This document shows positions 14,612 to 23,844 of a DNA stretch of 34,641 nt, one piece after another. Position 1 is the first letter of the stretch. Each line of letters opens with the position of its first letter. This stretch comes from Candidatus Rokuibacteriota bacterium (GTDB taxonomy: Bacteria; Methylomirabilota; Methylomirabilia; Rokubacteriales; CSP1-6). The notes beneath the pieces are model-generated. The model searched no databases, had not been told where the DNA came from, and was given only the letters and a program-made list of their open reading frames with translations. Location of the stretch: NCBI GenBank assembly GCA_030647435.1, contig JAUSJX010000175.1:1-34641 (forward strand), written 5' to 3'. The position numbers were made by a program, and so were the translations under genes.

Positions 14612-15409
14612 ATGAGCGACCCGAGCGCTCAAATACAGTCAGCGCTCGACCGCTTCGTCGCGGGACAATCGCACCCTCTACGGGTCCTTGAGGCGGGCTG
14701 TGGTTCGCTCAGCAACATCAGACTCGGCAGCAACGTTCGCATCGTCGGAATCGACGTGTCCGCCGAAGCGCTTGCGCAGAACGCGACAATCCACGAGGGG
14801 ATCCAGGCGAATCTCGAAACCTCCGACCTGGGGGATTCTGAATACGATCTCATTGTCTGCTGGGACGTTCTGGAGCATCTCGCGAAGCCAACGAATGTGG
14901 TCAGAAAGTTCCTCAGGGCTGTCAAGCCGGGCGGTCTTATTCTCCTGGCACTTCCTAACGTCCTATCGCTCAAGGGTTTGGTCGCGAAGTACACGCCACT
15001 TTCTTTCCACTTCTTGGTCCATCGGCTCATCTACGGCCAGAGAGCCGGCATCGCTCCGGGCTATGAGGTTTGTCCGACTTACTTGTGCTACTCCATCGCA
15101 CCCCGGTCGATTGCTAGGCTCGCGACGCACCACGCATTCGATGTGGACCTCTTCTCCACCTACGAGTCGGGCATGCAGCGGCGGTTTCGCGAGAGATTCG
15201 GGCTCGTCGGCAAGCCCTGGCAGGTTGTGCGCGTTCTCGTCTGCCTTCTCTCCATCGGCATCATCGACGCGGAGGCTACGGATTGCATTCTGATCCTGCG
15301 CAGGCCGAGGCTATCTGTCCGGCTCCAGTCGCCCATCTCACAAACGGGCCCCCATCCCGAAGCCGTGACGAACTCCGTCGCTACCTCGGCGGCGTCTAAG
15401 CAGCTATGA
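14612..15409 (+). CDS. SAM-dependent methyltransferase
   Basis: This 265-residue class I methyltransferase has motif I VLEAGCGS (25-32), acidic end of beta-2 IVGIDVS, YDLIVCWDVLEHL (post-motif region) and the KPGGLILLALPN strand. The C-terminal third (~105-220) is an extended basic and hydrophobic region typical of sugar-modifying members (PLSFHFLVHRLIYG). It probably O-methylates a sugar of the repeat unit; the acceptor is unknown. A GTG at 14579 would overlap the previous gene by 14 nt but has no Shine-Dalgarno; ATG 14612 is preferred, with moderate certainty. Its stop overlaps the polymerase start (ATGA). Confidence 0.9.
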   Translation: MSDPSAQIQSALDRFVAGQSHPLRVLEAGCGSLSNIRLGSNVRIVGIDVSAEALAQNATIHEGIQANLETSDLGDSEYDLIVCWDVLEHLAKPTNVVRKFLRAVKPGGLILLALPNVLSLKGLVAKYTPLSFHFLVHRLIYGQRAGIAPGYEVCPTYLCYSIAPRSIARLATHHAFDVDLFSTYESGMQRRFRERFGLVGKPWQVVRVLVCLLSIGIIDAEATDCILILRRPRLSVRLQSPISQTGPHPEAVTNSVATSAASKQL

Positions 15410-16887
15410 TCCGCCTTATTTTCCTCTCGACAGCCCTCTTTGTCGTCGGCCTCTACGCCTGGAAGGACTGGTACAAGTCGCTTTGCGCTCTCATCGTCCT
15501 GATGGCTTTCCTCGAGCATCCCGACATGCCCAGGTCGATGTTCGGCATCCAGGGGGTGAACCCTTGGAACCTGCTGCTCCTCGTGATCATCTTGGCCTGG
15601 CTGGCCCAACGCGGGCGCGACGGACTCGTTGGGCATCCGCCGGGCACGTTCGTGCTTCTCTTGCTGGCCTTCGTGGCCGTCGTGACGACAGCGTTCGTCC
15701 GGCTCATGATCGACCGGCAGGGCCTTCCCACGGATGCCAGCACCGCCGGTCTCATTAGTGAGTACCTCGTGAACACATTGAAGTGGGTCATCCCGGGACT
15801 CCTGCTGTTCGACGGCTGTCGCAGCCGGTCCCGCTTTTTGTGGGGCTTGTCCTCAATCCTCTCTCTCTACGTCCTTTTGAGTTTGCAGGTCATTAGGTGG
15901 ATGCCCCTTGACGCCATCGCAAATCACGAGATGCTCGCCCGCCAAAGTATGAAGATTCTTCGCCCGGAGATCGGCTACTATCGAGTCGATCTCTCCGTCA
16001 TGCTGGCAGGCGCCTCGTGGGCAATATTCGCAGCACAATCTCTCGTGGTCTCCCTGCACCGCCGAATTATCCTGCTGCTCGGTGCCCTTTTAGTTGTGCT
16101 TACGCAGGTCTTGACGGCCGGGCGGGGCGGCTACGTCGCATGGGCTGTCACTGGCCTTACTCTCACTCTCCTGAGGTGGCCACGGTATCTTCTTCTGGCC
16201 CCGGTGCTCGCGATCGGTCTTTCTCTGCTTCCCGGTGTCTCCGACCGAATCTTCGAAGGCATCTCTGACAGCACCAACACGAGTTCCTCTGCGGAAGTCG
16301 ACCTAGAGAGGCTCACTGCCGGACGGAACCTCATATGGCCCCCAGTGATCGACAAGATCGCCGAACAACCGATACTCGGCTACGGGCGGGTAGCCATGGA
16401 GCGTACTGGACTCTCGTTCGCGATCGCGTCCGAGGAAGGAGGGGTCGGCAATCCCCACAGTGCGTACCTCGAGATGCTGCTCGACAACGGGCTGTTAGGC
16501 CTCGCCGTGACGCTCGCCCTCTTTGCCTACATCCTCGCGCATTCGTTGTCCCTGACTCGGGACCGCCGGAGTCGCGTGTTCGCCGCGATTGGTGGCGTCA
16601 CATCCGCGCTCGTTATCGCACAGCTCGCCGGGTCCATCACCGGCCAGTCCTTCTATCCGCGAGAGGGCACGCTCGGGATGTGGTGTGCCATCGGCCTGAT
16701 GCTGCGCGTCTCGGTCGAACGTGCCCGCGCTAACCTGAGCTTTGCGATGCATGACCGTGCGAACCGTCCGACCAAACCGACTCGCCCCGTGGAATGGTGG
16801 CGACCCGCGGCCAGTCCAGAGCCGCAGACGCGCCCGGATCCAGTTCTAGCGCCCTCCAACAGCGGATCCATCGACTCGCCACTATGA
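15406..16887 (+). CDS. Wzy-like O-antigen/EPS polymerase (O-antigen ligase superfamily)
   Basis: This 493-residue protein has about 11-12 transmembrane segments. The central region contains LTAGRGGYVAW followed by a helix, then a long periplasmic loop (~275-345) with LTAGRNLIW, GYGR and NPHSAYLEMLLDNGLLGL, the pattern of the Wzy_C/O-antigen ligase domain. It should join lipid-linked repeat units at the periplasmic face. The last ~60 residues are Pro/Arg-rich and polar, probably a cytoplasmic tail. Polymerase and ligase members cannot be separated by sequence alone; the EPS context with Wzz and Wzx favours polymerase. Confidence 0.9.
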   Translation: MIRLIFLSTALFVVGLYAWKDWYKSLCALIVLMAFLEHPDMPRSMFGIQGVNPWNLLLLVIILAWLAQRGRDGLVGHPPGTFVLLLLAFVAVVTTAFVRLMIDRQGLPTDASTAGLISEYLVNTLKWVIPGLLLFDGCRSRSRFLWGLSSILSLYVLLSLQVIRWMPLDAIANHEMLARQSMKILRPEIGYYRVDLSVMLAGASWAIFAAQSLVVSLHRRIILLLGALLVVLTQVLTAGRGGYVAWAVTGLTLTLLRWPRYLLLAPVLAIGLSLLPGVSDRIFEGISDSTNTSSSAEVDLERLTAGRNLIWPPVIDKIAEQPILGYGRVAMERTGLSFAIASEEGGVGNPHSAYLEMLLDNGLLGLAVTLALFAYILAHSLSLTRDRRSRVFAAIGGVTSALVIAQLAGSITGQSFYPREGTLGMWCAIGLMLRVSVERARANLSFAMHDRANRPTKPTRPVEWWRPAASPEPQTRPDPVLAPSNSGSIDSPL

Positions 16888-18302
16888 AACTGAACGCACG
16901 AGCGCGGCCGTCTCTTTTTGCGCCGCGGGCCGTCCGGGCCAGCAGCGCCATCGGCGCCTTCAAGCCCGAGGACAGCCCGTCCCTGCGACGTACCGACTCT
17001 CCACCGACGAGCAAATCTCCGGATGACCGAATGCAGTCGACAGTGCGCGGCACACTCAGCGTGCTACGCTCGCTGTTGGCATACACGGTGGTCGCGTGCG
17101 CATATTTCGGAACGCTGGTCGTCTGTCGTATGAGCCGGCTGGCCCCACGCCGGCCTTGGACCCCGACCCGCCGGATCGTAGTGACAGCAACGTTCTTCAA
17201 TACACAATGGTTTCTCTCACATGTCATACCGCTGACGCGCTCGGGAGTGGACGAGGTCATTGTTGTCACTGACCAGCCATTGGTGGCGCTCGACAAGGTG
17301 CGGTTCTGGTGTCCGGCACACGGGATGAGTCGCTTGATCGGACGTGCGGTGTCGAAGTTTGCGTGCCTGCTCGCATGCGGTCTCTATCTCAAGCCTGACG
17401 TGTTGATCGGATTTCATCTATTCCCTGGCGCAATTTCCGCCCTGATCGTCGCAAGAGTGCTCGGACGACCGGCGTGCTACCAAATGACGGGGGGGCCCAT
17501 CGAGATCGTGGGCGGCGGCGCCTACAGCGAGAACCGCCTCCTGGCGAAGCTCGGGCGAGGGTCTCGACTGCTCGAGAGCCTCGCCATTGCGGTCGTGCGC
17601 GAGTTCGATCTCGTGGTTGTGCGTGGCAGCAAAGCAAGAGCGTTCCTGATAGATCGGGGAGTTCGTCCCGTCACAGTCATCACCGGGAGTGTAACCTTTT
17701 TGAGCGAGCCGGCTGCACCCGACCGCGAGTACGACCTCGTGTTCGTCGGCCGCCTCGCCGCAATCAAGCAGCCGCTACAGTTCGTCGATATCGTGGCAAG
17801 TCTGCGGCGACAGCTGCCGACAGTCCGCGCCGCCGTTGTGGGCGATGGGCCTCTTTTGAACGCCGCCCGTGAGCGCGCCATCGCGCTCGGCATCGAGCAG
17901 TCCATCGATTTCCTCGGTCAGATCCAGGATGTGGAGCGGATCCTGACTCGCTCGAAGGTTTTCGTTCTGACATCGCAATCTGAGGGGCTGTCCATTGCCA
18001 TGGCCGAGGCCATGGCGGCGGGAGTGGTGCCGGTCGTGGCTGATGTCGGCGACCTTGGCGACCTCGTCATCGACGGGGTGACGGGATTCCTGGTGAAGCC
18101 CGACAGTGTCTCCGAGTTCACCCACAGAGCCGCGTTGCTCCTGCAAGACCCCACACTCTGGGCCCGCCAGTCCCACGCCGCAACGGAAGCAGCCAGCCGG
18201 CAAACCAGCCTCGACGTCGTTACCGCGAAGTGGACCGAGAGTCTGTCAAGACTCGTCGCCACCTCCACGAACTCACCGGGCGCCGACGAGAAACGCCTAT
18301 GA
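16884..18302 (+). CDS. GT4-family glycosyltransferase with N-terminal hydrophobic segment
   Basis: This 472-residue GT-B enzyme has a C-terminal GT4 half with DREYDLVFVGRLAAIKQPLQ (sugar-nucleotide loop), VVGDGPLL and an E-x7-E motif (E367 to E375 in SQSEGLSIAMAEAM). Unusually, the N-terminus carries about 50 low-complexity basic residues followed by a likely membrane segment (~57-78, LAYTVVACAYFGTLVVC). This suggests anchoring at the inner membrane or a poorly conserved extension. Start at 16884 is chosen because it overlaps the polymerase stop (ATGA); ATG 17031 (MQST) is an alternative that would drop the low-complexity part. Donor and linkage are unknown. Confidence 0.9.
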   Translation: MKLNARARPSLFAPRAVRASSAIGAFKPEDSPSLRRTDSPPTSKSPDDRMQSTVRGTLSVLRSLLAYTVVACAYFGTLVVCRMSRLAPRRPWTPTRRIVVTATFFNTQWFLSHVIPLTRSGVDEVIVVTDQPLVALDKVRFWCPAHGMSRLIGRAVSKFACLLACGLYLKPDVLIGFHLFPGAISALIVARVLGRPACYQMTGGPIEIVGGGAYSENRLLAKLGRGSRLLESLAIAVVREFDLVVVRGSKARAFLIDRGVRPVTVITGSVTFLSEPAAPDREYDLVFVGRLAAIKQPLQFVDIVASLRRQLPTVRAAVVGDGPLLNAARERAIALGIEQSIDFLGQIQDVERILTRSKVFVLTSQSEGLSIAMAEAMAAGVVPVVADVGDLGDLVIDGVTGFLVKPDSVSEFTHRAALLLQDPTLWARQSHAATEAASRQTSLDVVTAKWTESLSRLVATSTNSPGADEKRL

Positions 18303-19849
18303 GCTCACTACGTAACGAGAGGACGTCAAAGATGCCAGAAGTCTCGAATATTGCGGCTTATCAGGGTGCCGGTCGTTACTCGGATACCCCGCCGTATCAT
18401 CCAACTGAGCCATATCCTGAGTATGTCTTCGGGTCCTCGGCCCTCGGACCTGACAATCCGGCTTACGCTGCGGTTCGCGGTGCCCTCGGCCTTCTCTTTC
18501 CCCATGGGCTCGGTACGGCGAATTGGAATCCCCTGCGCGAGCTCGTCAGGCCGGGCGACACGGTAGTCCTCAAGCCGAATCTCATCTGTGATTTCCATGA
18601 AACTCGTGGTGACGACGTAGTCAGCATGCTCACGCACGGAAGCGTCATACGGGCCGTCCTCGACTATGTCGCAATCGCTCTCCAGGGCCAGGGGCGCGTT
18701 GTTATCGCGGATGCCCCGCAGTGCGACGCTTCCTTCGAGCGCTTGATGGCCGTCACCGGCTTGCTCACGATACAGTCTTTCTATCGAGAGCATTCTCCGA
18801 TCCAGGTCGATGTGATCGATCTTCGCCCCGAATACGCTCGCAAGGTGGATGGCGTCATTGTGGCGCACAGCCCACTCCCTGGTGACCCCGCTGGGTATGC
18901 GGTCATCAACCTGGGTCGAGCATCGGAGTTTTTCCCGATTAGTCACACGAATCCGCGCTTGTACGGCAGCGAGTACGACGTGAACGAGGTCACTCTCCAT
19001 CACCACGACGACACCCAAGAGTACCTGATCTCCAAGACAATTCTGGCCGCTGACGTCTTCATCAACCTTCCGAAGATGAAGACCCACAAGAAGGTCGGCG
19101 TAACGTTGAGCCTAAAGAATTTAGTCGGTATCAACGGAAACAAGAACTGGCTGCCTCACCACCGTGAAGGAGTTCCTACAACCGGCGGCGACCAGTACGC
19201 TGAATCCGGGCTCTCCGAACGCCTCGAACATGTCTTGCTGGCCACCTTCAAGCGACACTTTCCGAAGCTGGGACCGCTTCGTCGACATCTGGCAGGTCCG
19301 GTAAAGAGGATCGGGCGGGCTGTTTTTGGAGACACCACCACAGATCGCATACGATCCGGGAACTGGTACGGCAACGACACCACGTGGCGAATGGTTCTGG
19401 ACTTGAACCGGGCGCTTCGCTTTGGTGATGGCGCCGGGGTCCTGCACGATCAGCCACAGCGCCGATACTTCAGCGTGGTGGACGGTGTCGTCGCCGGCGA
19501 GGGCAATGGCCCAATGGGAAGTGATCCGCGTCCAGCGGGTCTCATCGTCGCTGGACTTGACCCTCTTGCAGTGGATCTGGTGTGCACACGGATCATGGGA
19601 TTCGACTATCACCTGATTCCGGTGCTTTCCAACGCCTCAAATGATCATCCCTATCCATTAAACGTTGTTCCGCACGCCGCAATCCGTTGCAATTCCAACG
19701 TCGATGAATACGATCGCCTACTCAATCAAATTGAAGGGCCTTGCTTGGCATTCAGGCCTCACTTCGGCTGGATTGGCCACATTGCAGTCACTGACGCCAT
19801 CACCCCAGCTGCGCCAGCCACTCGACAAGGGCCATTATCTGCCGTCTGA
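18299..19849 (+). CDS. DUF362-domain protein
   Basis: This 516-residue protein carries DUF362 signatures: VVLKPNLICDF near the N-terminus, a GRVVIADAPQ strand, NLPKMKTHKKVGVTLSLKNL (the conserved K-x-K/H-x-G block), VVDGVVAGEGNGPMGSDP and LDPLAVDLVCTRIMG. Many DUF362 proteins carry iron-sulfur ligands, but none is evident here. The biochemical role of the family is not settled. Members occur in EPS loci, next to adenylate-forming CapK-like enzymes as here (next gene starts 8 nt after this stop), suggesting a shared step. The N-terminal ~25 residues are weakly conserved; ATG 18299 (ATGA overlap) is preferred, ATG 18332 is possible. Confidence 0.88.
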   Translation: MSSLRNERTSKMPEVSNIAAYQGAGRYSDTPPYHPTEPYPEYVFGSSALGPDNPAYAAVRGALGLLFPHGLGTANWNPLRELVRPGDTVVLKPNLICDFHETRGDDVVSMLTHGSVIRAVLDYVAIALQGQGRVVIADAPQCDASFERLMAVTGLLTIQSFYREHSPIQVDVIDLRPEYARKVDGVIVAHSPLPGDPAGYAVINLGRASEFFPISHTNPRLYGSEYDVNEVTLHHHDDTQEYLISKTILAADVFINLPKMKTHKKVGVTLSLKNLVGINGNKNWLPHHREGVPTTGGDQYAESGLSERLEHVLLATFKRHFPKLGPLRRHLAGPVKRIGRAVFGDTTTDRIRSGNWYGNDTTWRMVLDLNRALRFGDGAGVLHDQPQRRYFSVVDGVVAGEGNGPMGSDPRPAGLIVAGLDPLAVDLVCTRIMGFDYHLIPVLSNASNDHPYPLNVVPHAAIRCNSNVDEYDRLLNQIEGPCLAFRPHFGWIGHIAVTDAITPAAPATRQGPLSAV

Positions 19850-19857
19850 ACTCCGCC

Positions 19858-21330
19858 ATGCCGATGCACCTAGCCCTTTCGCGGAAGAACCTCTGGGAGC
19901 GCACACCGCCCTTCTTGAAGAGTCTCTTGGGACAGGCCACAGCGATCATTCCTATGTCGCACCTGCTCGGTGCTCGTTTCAGAGCCCATCTGGCTTTTGC
20001 TCGAGAGGCACAGTGGTGGTCAGCCGAGAGAGCACGAGAGTACCAGCTCACCCGTGTCCGAGAGATCTGCTTGCTAGCCTATGAGAAGACCGACTACTAC
20101 CGCGAGACATTCCGCCAAGCCGGGTTCACGCCAGGGGACCTCAAGTCGCTGGAAGACTTTTCCTCCCTGCCGACCATCGACAAGGAGACGATCCGCACAC
20201 ACATGAATTCCATGTGCGCGGTACCGTACGGGTCCTCAGGCATCGACTATGTCGCGACCGGGGGCTCTTCCGGGGAGCCACTGCGCTTCCTAGCAGGATC
20301 GGACCGTTCTGCCGTCGAGTATGCCTACCTCGTCGCGAGCTGGGAGCGCGCGGGCTACCGACTCGGTTTGCCCCTGGCCGTCTTCCGCGGGCAGGTCGTG
20401 AGGCCTCGACGCAACGGCTTGCGACACGAGTACGACCCATTACTACGCCGCCACTACTACAGCAACTTCCACAGGTCTGCCCAGGACATGCGTCGCTACC
20501 TCGAGCACATCGCCACTCTGGGACCCTGCTATCTCCTTGCGTATCCCTCCTCCGTCTACACCCTCGCCCGCTTCCTCGAAGAAGCAAAGATCCCAGCCCC
20601 GCCGAATATACGAGGCATACTCGCAGGATCCGAGAATGTCTATCCCAACGACCGGATGGATACCGAGTCGACTTTCGGGGTTCGATTCTTCTCTTGGTAC
20701 GGTCACTCGGAGAAGCTAGTCTTGGCCGCTGAATGCGAGGGATCCGCAGACTATCATGTCTGGCCGACGTACGGGTACTTCGAGCTCCTCGATCCTGACG
20801 GCAAGGCGGTCACGACACCCGGTGAGCGAGGTGAGATCGTCGGTACCGGTTTCATCAATACGGTTATGCCATTCATTCGGTATAGGACTGGTGATTACGC
20901 TGTCTTCTCGGGACAAACATGTAAGGCCTGCGGCCGAGAGCAGACTCTCTTGTCTCGCATCGACGGTCGGTGGCCCCAGGGCGATCTGACCGCCAAGGAT
21001 GGTTCGCCCATCTCGATGACGGCCTTCAACGTACACGATGACACATTTGAAGCGACACACGGTTACCAGTTTTTTCAGTCGGAGCCCGGCAGAGCCGTGT
21101 TGAGGGTGATCCCCGCAAGGTCGCTAACCCACCAAGATCGTGAATTCATACTCTCCCGAGTAAACGCACGGCTGCAAGGCCAAGTCTACGTGACACTCGA
21201 AGTGTGCGGTCAGCTTCAGCTGACACCCACCGGTAAGCAACTGCGCGTAGTCCGAGCCGCGCCCTCGTCTTCGCCAGGTTCCCTCGATCCACGCGGGAAC
21301 CACTCCAATGACGTATCCGTCTCGCAATGA
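19858..21330 (+). CDS. CapK/PaaK-like adenylate-forming enzyme
   Basis: This 490-residue protein belongs to the phenylacetate-CoA ligase/CapK branch of adenylate-forming enzymes. It shows the early helix pattern (LLAYEKTDYYRETFRQAGF), the phosphate-binding loop TGGSSGEPL (~134-142), ILAGSENVYPNDR, FFSWYGHSEKLVLAAEC, and MPFIRYRTGDYAVF with the hinge/ribose-binding Arg-Thr-Gly-Asp. A CKACGRE pair of cysteines (~357-360) and a C-terminal lid with TPTGKQ (Lys in the A10-like position) complete it. It should activate a carboxylic acid with ATP; in capsule loci it is thought to help attach non-sugar acyl or amino-acid groups. No acyl-carrier protein is visible. The substrate is unknown. Confidence 0.9.
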   Translation: MPMHLALSRKNLWERTPPFLKSLLGQATAIIPMSHLLGARFRAHLAFAREAQWWSAERAREYQLTRVREICLLAYEKTDYYRETFRQAGFTPGDLKSLEDFSSLPTIDKETIRTHMNSMCAVPYGSSGIDYVATGGSSGEPLRFLAGSDRSAVEYAYLVASWERAGYRLGLPLAVFRGQVVRPRRNGLRHEYDPLLRRHYYSNFHRSAQDMRRYLEHIATLGPCYLLAYPSSVYTLARFLEEAKIPAPPNIRGILAGSENVYPNDRMDTESTFGVRFFSWYGHSEKLVLAAECEGSADYHVWPTYGYFELLDPDGKAVTTPGERGEIVGTGFINTVMPFIRYRTGDYAVFSGQTCKACGREQTLLSRIDGRWPQGDLTAKDGSPISMTAFNVHDDTFEATHGYQFFQSEPGRAVLRVIPARSLTHQDREFILSRVNARLQGQVYVTLEVCGQLQLTPTGKQLRVVRAAPSSSPGSLDPRGNHSNDVSVSQ

Positions 21331-22517
21331 AACCCAATCCTTCTCTGCCGTTGAAGGTGATGCTCCTGACGAGCAGCCTGCACTACGGAGGCGCTGAGCG
21401 CCAGGTGGTCGAGTTGGCGAAGCACCTGGATCGCCGCCGATTCGAACCGCTCCTGTGCTGCCTCGACGGTACTCGCACGCTCTTCGATCTCAGCCCAAGT
21501 CTGACGCCGATCGTGATGGCAAAGCGCCGGGCCAGGTTTGATCCCATCCCGTTCCTCCAGGTTGGCTGGCTGCTGCGTCGCCGGTCGATCGACGTCGTCC
21601 ACTCCTTTCTCTTCGACGCCGAGATTATCGGTCGCGTCATGGGTTGGCTCACCAAGGTGCCCGCGGTCATCGCCTCCGAACGGAACTCGGACTACCCCCC
21701 GATGCCGATGAAGGATCGGGTCCAACGCCTGACCCGTCCGCTCGTGGACCTCGTAATTGCCAATTCACACGCCGGCAAACGCTACACCATTGAGCGGCTA
21801 GGCTTCGCCAAGGACCGAGTAGCCGTGGTCCACAACGGGGTCGACACGGAGCGTTTCAGGCCCGGTGACAAGGCTCACGCCCGTGAACGGCTCGGCATCC
21901 CGAGAGCCGCTCCGGTCATTGGGATGTTCGCAAGCTTCAAACCGCAGAAGAATCACGCGATGTACTTCCGGGCCGCCATGCGCATTCTCGAGCGATACCC
22001 CGAGGCGCGATTCCTGTCAGTGAGCTACGTGCCCTGGCATCCCTGGAATGGTGCCGTTGCCGACGCCTATCAGGCGTCACTGCGGAGTCTCCTTGGTGAA
22101 CTTGGGCTCGCCGACCGCCTGCTCATCCTGACGAATCGCCCAGACGTCGAGCAGCTGTACCATGCCTGTGATGTCACGGTCCTGACAAGCCAACGCGAAG
22201 GCACACCCAACGTCGTCCTCGAGTCGATGGCGTCCGGGGTCCCGGTGGTGGCAACCGACGTGGCGGACAATGCCTTGATCCTGGATGACGCCTCGGGCGG
22301 CGCGGTCGTGCCCCTCGGTGACGACGCGGCCTTGGCGGGGCGCGTGTGCCGCCTGCTGCGCGATCCCACGGTGCTCCACACTGCCGGCGCACAGGCCCGC
22401 CACGCGGCCCTGGAGCGATACTCCCTGACTCGGTGGGCATCGGCGATTGGGACGCTTTACGAAGAGACCTGGCTTCGAAAGACCGGCCGTCAGCCCAGTT
22501 TCTCTCGGGCTAGCTGA
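21327..22517 (+). CDS. GT4-family glycosyltransferase
   Basis: This 396-residue GT-B enzyme starts with VMLLTSSLHYGGAERQVVEL, the Gly-rich acceptor loop of GT4 enzymes. The linker region contains VVHNGVDTERFRPG, and the nucleotide-sugar half has PVIGMFASFKPQKNH and the E-x7-E motif (E291 to E299 in SQREGTPNVVLESMASG). It acts at the cytoplasmic face, adding a sugar with retained anomeric configuration. ATG at 21327 overlaps the preceding stop by 4 nt. Its donor and acceptor are not predictable. Confidence 0.94.
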   Translation: MKPNPSLPLKVMLLTSSLHYGGAERQVVELAKHLDRRRFEPLLCCLDGTRTLFDLSPSLTPIVMAKRRARFDPIPFLQVGWLLRRRSIDVVHSFLFDAEIIGRVMGWLTKVPAVIASERNSDYPPMPMKDRVQRLTRPLVDLVIANSHAGKRYTIERLGFAKDRVAVVHNGVDTERFRPGDKAHARERLGIPRAAPVIGMFASFKPQKNHAMYFRAAMRILERYPEARFLSVSYVPWHPWNGAVADAYQASLRSLLGELGLADRLLILTNRPDVEQLYHACDVTVLTSQREGTPNVVLESMASGVPVVATDVADNALILDDASGGAVVPLGDDAALAGRVCRLLRDPTVLHTAGAQARHAALERYSLTRWASAIGTLYEETWLRKTGRQPSFSRAS

Positions 22518-22525
22518 GCCTTGAC

Positions 22526-23812
22526 ATGCTTCTCTTGCCAGCCACTGCAAGTAACATGACCGAGAAGCCAGGCACGGTGGCGCTGGCCAAGTATCCCCAC
22601 CCGTATCGGGCGATGATGGCAATCTGTAGTGACCTCGACGAAACCCCGAACTGGAGGGTGTACGGTGAGATCATGCGGTTCCTGAACACCACGGAACCAA
22701 CACCAATGGGCTCTGGAGTGGGCCTCGAGGTCGGAAACTCCATATACTTCATGATGCCAACCGATCAGTACTCGTATTTCGGCACCGATGAAGCCGGCCG
22801 TGAGATGGCCCGGGCCCTCATGCACACCGGCCACATCGATTGCATGCATTCATACGGTGACCATGCCCTGACCCGCCGGGACGCGGAGCGCGTCCTCGCC
22901 GAACTGGTCCGCCAGGGATGCCGGCTCAAGGTCTGGGTGGACCACTCCACGGCCCCGACGAACTTCGGCCCCGACATCATGCACGGCAGCGGTGACGTGC
23001 CAAGATCTACGGCTTACCACGCCGACCTCACGGTTGCCTACGGGATTCGCTACGTCTGGCGTGGGCGGACCACCTCGATCACGGGACAGGACACGCCCAT
23101 CAGGCTGCGAAACCTGACGAGCATTATCGACCCGGCCCATCCGGTCGACTCTACTCGCACAGCGGCCAAGCAGGCGGTCAAAATCGGGCTCGGTCGGCTC
23201 TCTCACACTTCTTGGGAGATGCACGCGGTGAACCGGCTCTGCCGTCCCAGTAGACTCCGAGACGGTCAATCCGTCTGGGAGTTTCTCCGCTCGAACCCTC
23301 ATTGGGCAGGGCCCGGGATTGGCGCGACCGCAGACGGGTTCGCCTCCGTCCTGACCCAGACCTTCCTTGACCAGCTCGTGCATCGCGAGGGGGTGTGTGC
23401 CCTCTACACCCATCTAGGCAAGGTCACGGACCCAGGCTGTCCTTTTGGTGAGCGCACCCAGACGGCATTCCGCCGCTTGGCAGCCATGCACGAGCGGCGC
23501 GAGATTCACGTGACCACCACCCATCGCCTGTTGCGATATCTGACGGTCCGCGATTCGGTCCGCTTTACCACTTCACGGCTCGGCGGCCGCACCGTCATCG
23601 TGATCCAATCGGTCGACGACCCGGTGTACGGTTCCTACGAGCCATCGCCCGACGACGTGATCGGGCTCTCCTTCGTAATGAACCGCTGCGACATGGTCGA
23701 GGTTTCTGTTCGTAGCGGGTTGCCGCTCGAGTGCGACATCGCTCACGCGGGTCCGCGGACCATCGCGTCCGTGCGATGGCCGCGCCTTACCTATCCCGAT
23801 CCACTGTGCTAA
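22526..23812 (+). CDS. Divergent polysaccharide-deacetylase-like (NodB-fold) protein
   Basis: This 428-residue protein looks like a distant NodB-type carbohydrate esterase. It has AICSDLDETPN (D36 and D38, in place of the TFDD motif) and DCMHSYGDHAL (H108 and H113, an H-x4-H where classic enzymes have H-x3-H), then VWVDHSTAPTNFG and, later, GVCALYTHLGKV, where a metal or catalytic His motif is expected. No signal peptide is present, so it probably acts in the cytoplasm. The C-terminal ~90 residues (VRFTTSRLGGRTVIVI and on) look like an added beta-rich domain. It could deacetylate a lipid-linked sugar, but assignment rests on motif shape only. The start is 22526 or 22556. Confidence 0.75.
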   Translation: MLLLPATASNMTEKPGTVALAKYPHPYRAMMAICSDLDETPNWRVYGEIMRFLNTTEPTPMGSGVGLEVGNSIYFMMPTDQYSYFGTDEAGREMARALMHTGHIDCMHSYGDHALTRRDAERVLAELVRQGCRLKVWVDHSTAPTNFGPDIMHGSGDVPRSTAYHADLTVAYGIRYVWRGRTTSITGQDTPIRLRNLTSIIDPAHPVDSTRTAAKQAVKIGLGRLSHTSWEMHAVNRLCRPSRLRDGQSVWEFLRSNPHWAGPGIGATADGFASVLTQTFLDQLVHREGVCALYTHLGKVTDPGCPFGERTQTAFRRLAAMHERREIHVTTTHRLLRYLTVRDSVRFTTSRLGGRTVIVIQSVDDPVYGSYEPSPDDVIGLSFVMNRCDMVEVSVRSGLPLECDIAHAGPRTIASVRWPRLTYPDPLC

Positions 23813-23830
23813 TCGCATGCTCCCCTTAAC

Positions 23831-23835
23831 GGAGG
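23831..23835 (+). promoter_or_regulatory. Shine-Dalgarno GGAGG for the zinc-ribbon methyltransferase
   Basis: GGAGG lies 9 nt before the ATG at 23845. This is one of few junctions in the operon without gene overlap, so independent ribosome loading makes sense. Confidence 0.6.
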
Positions 23836-23844
23836 CTCGGACTG

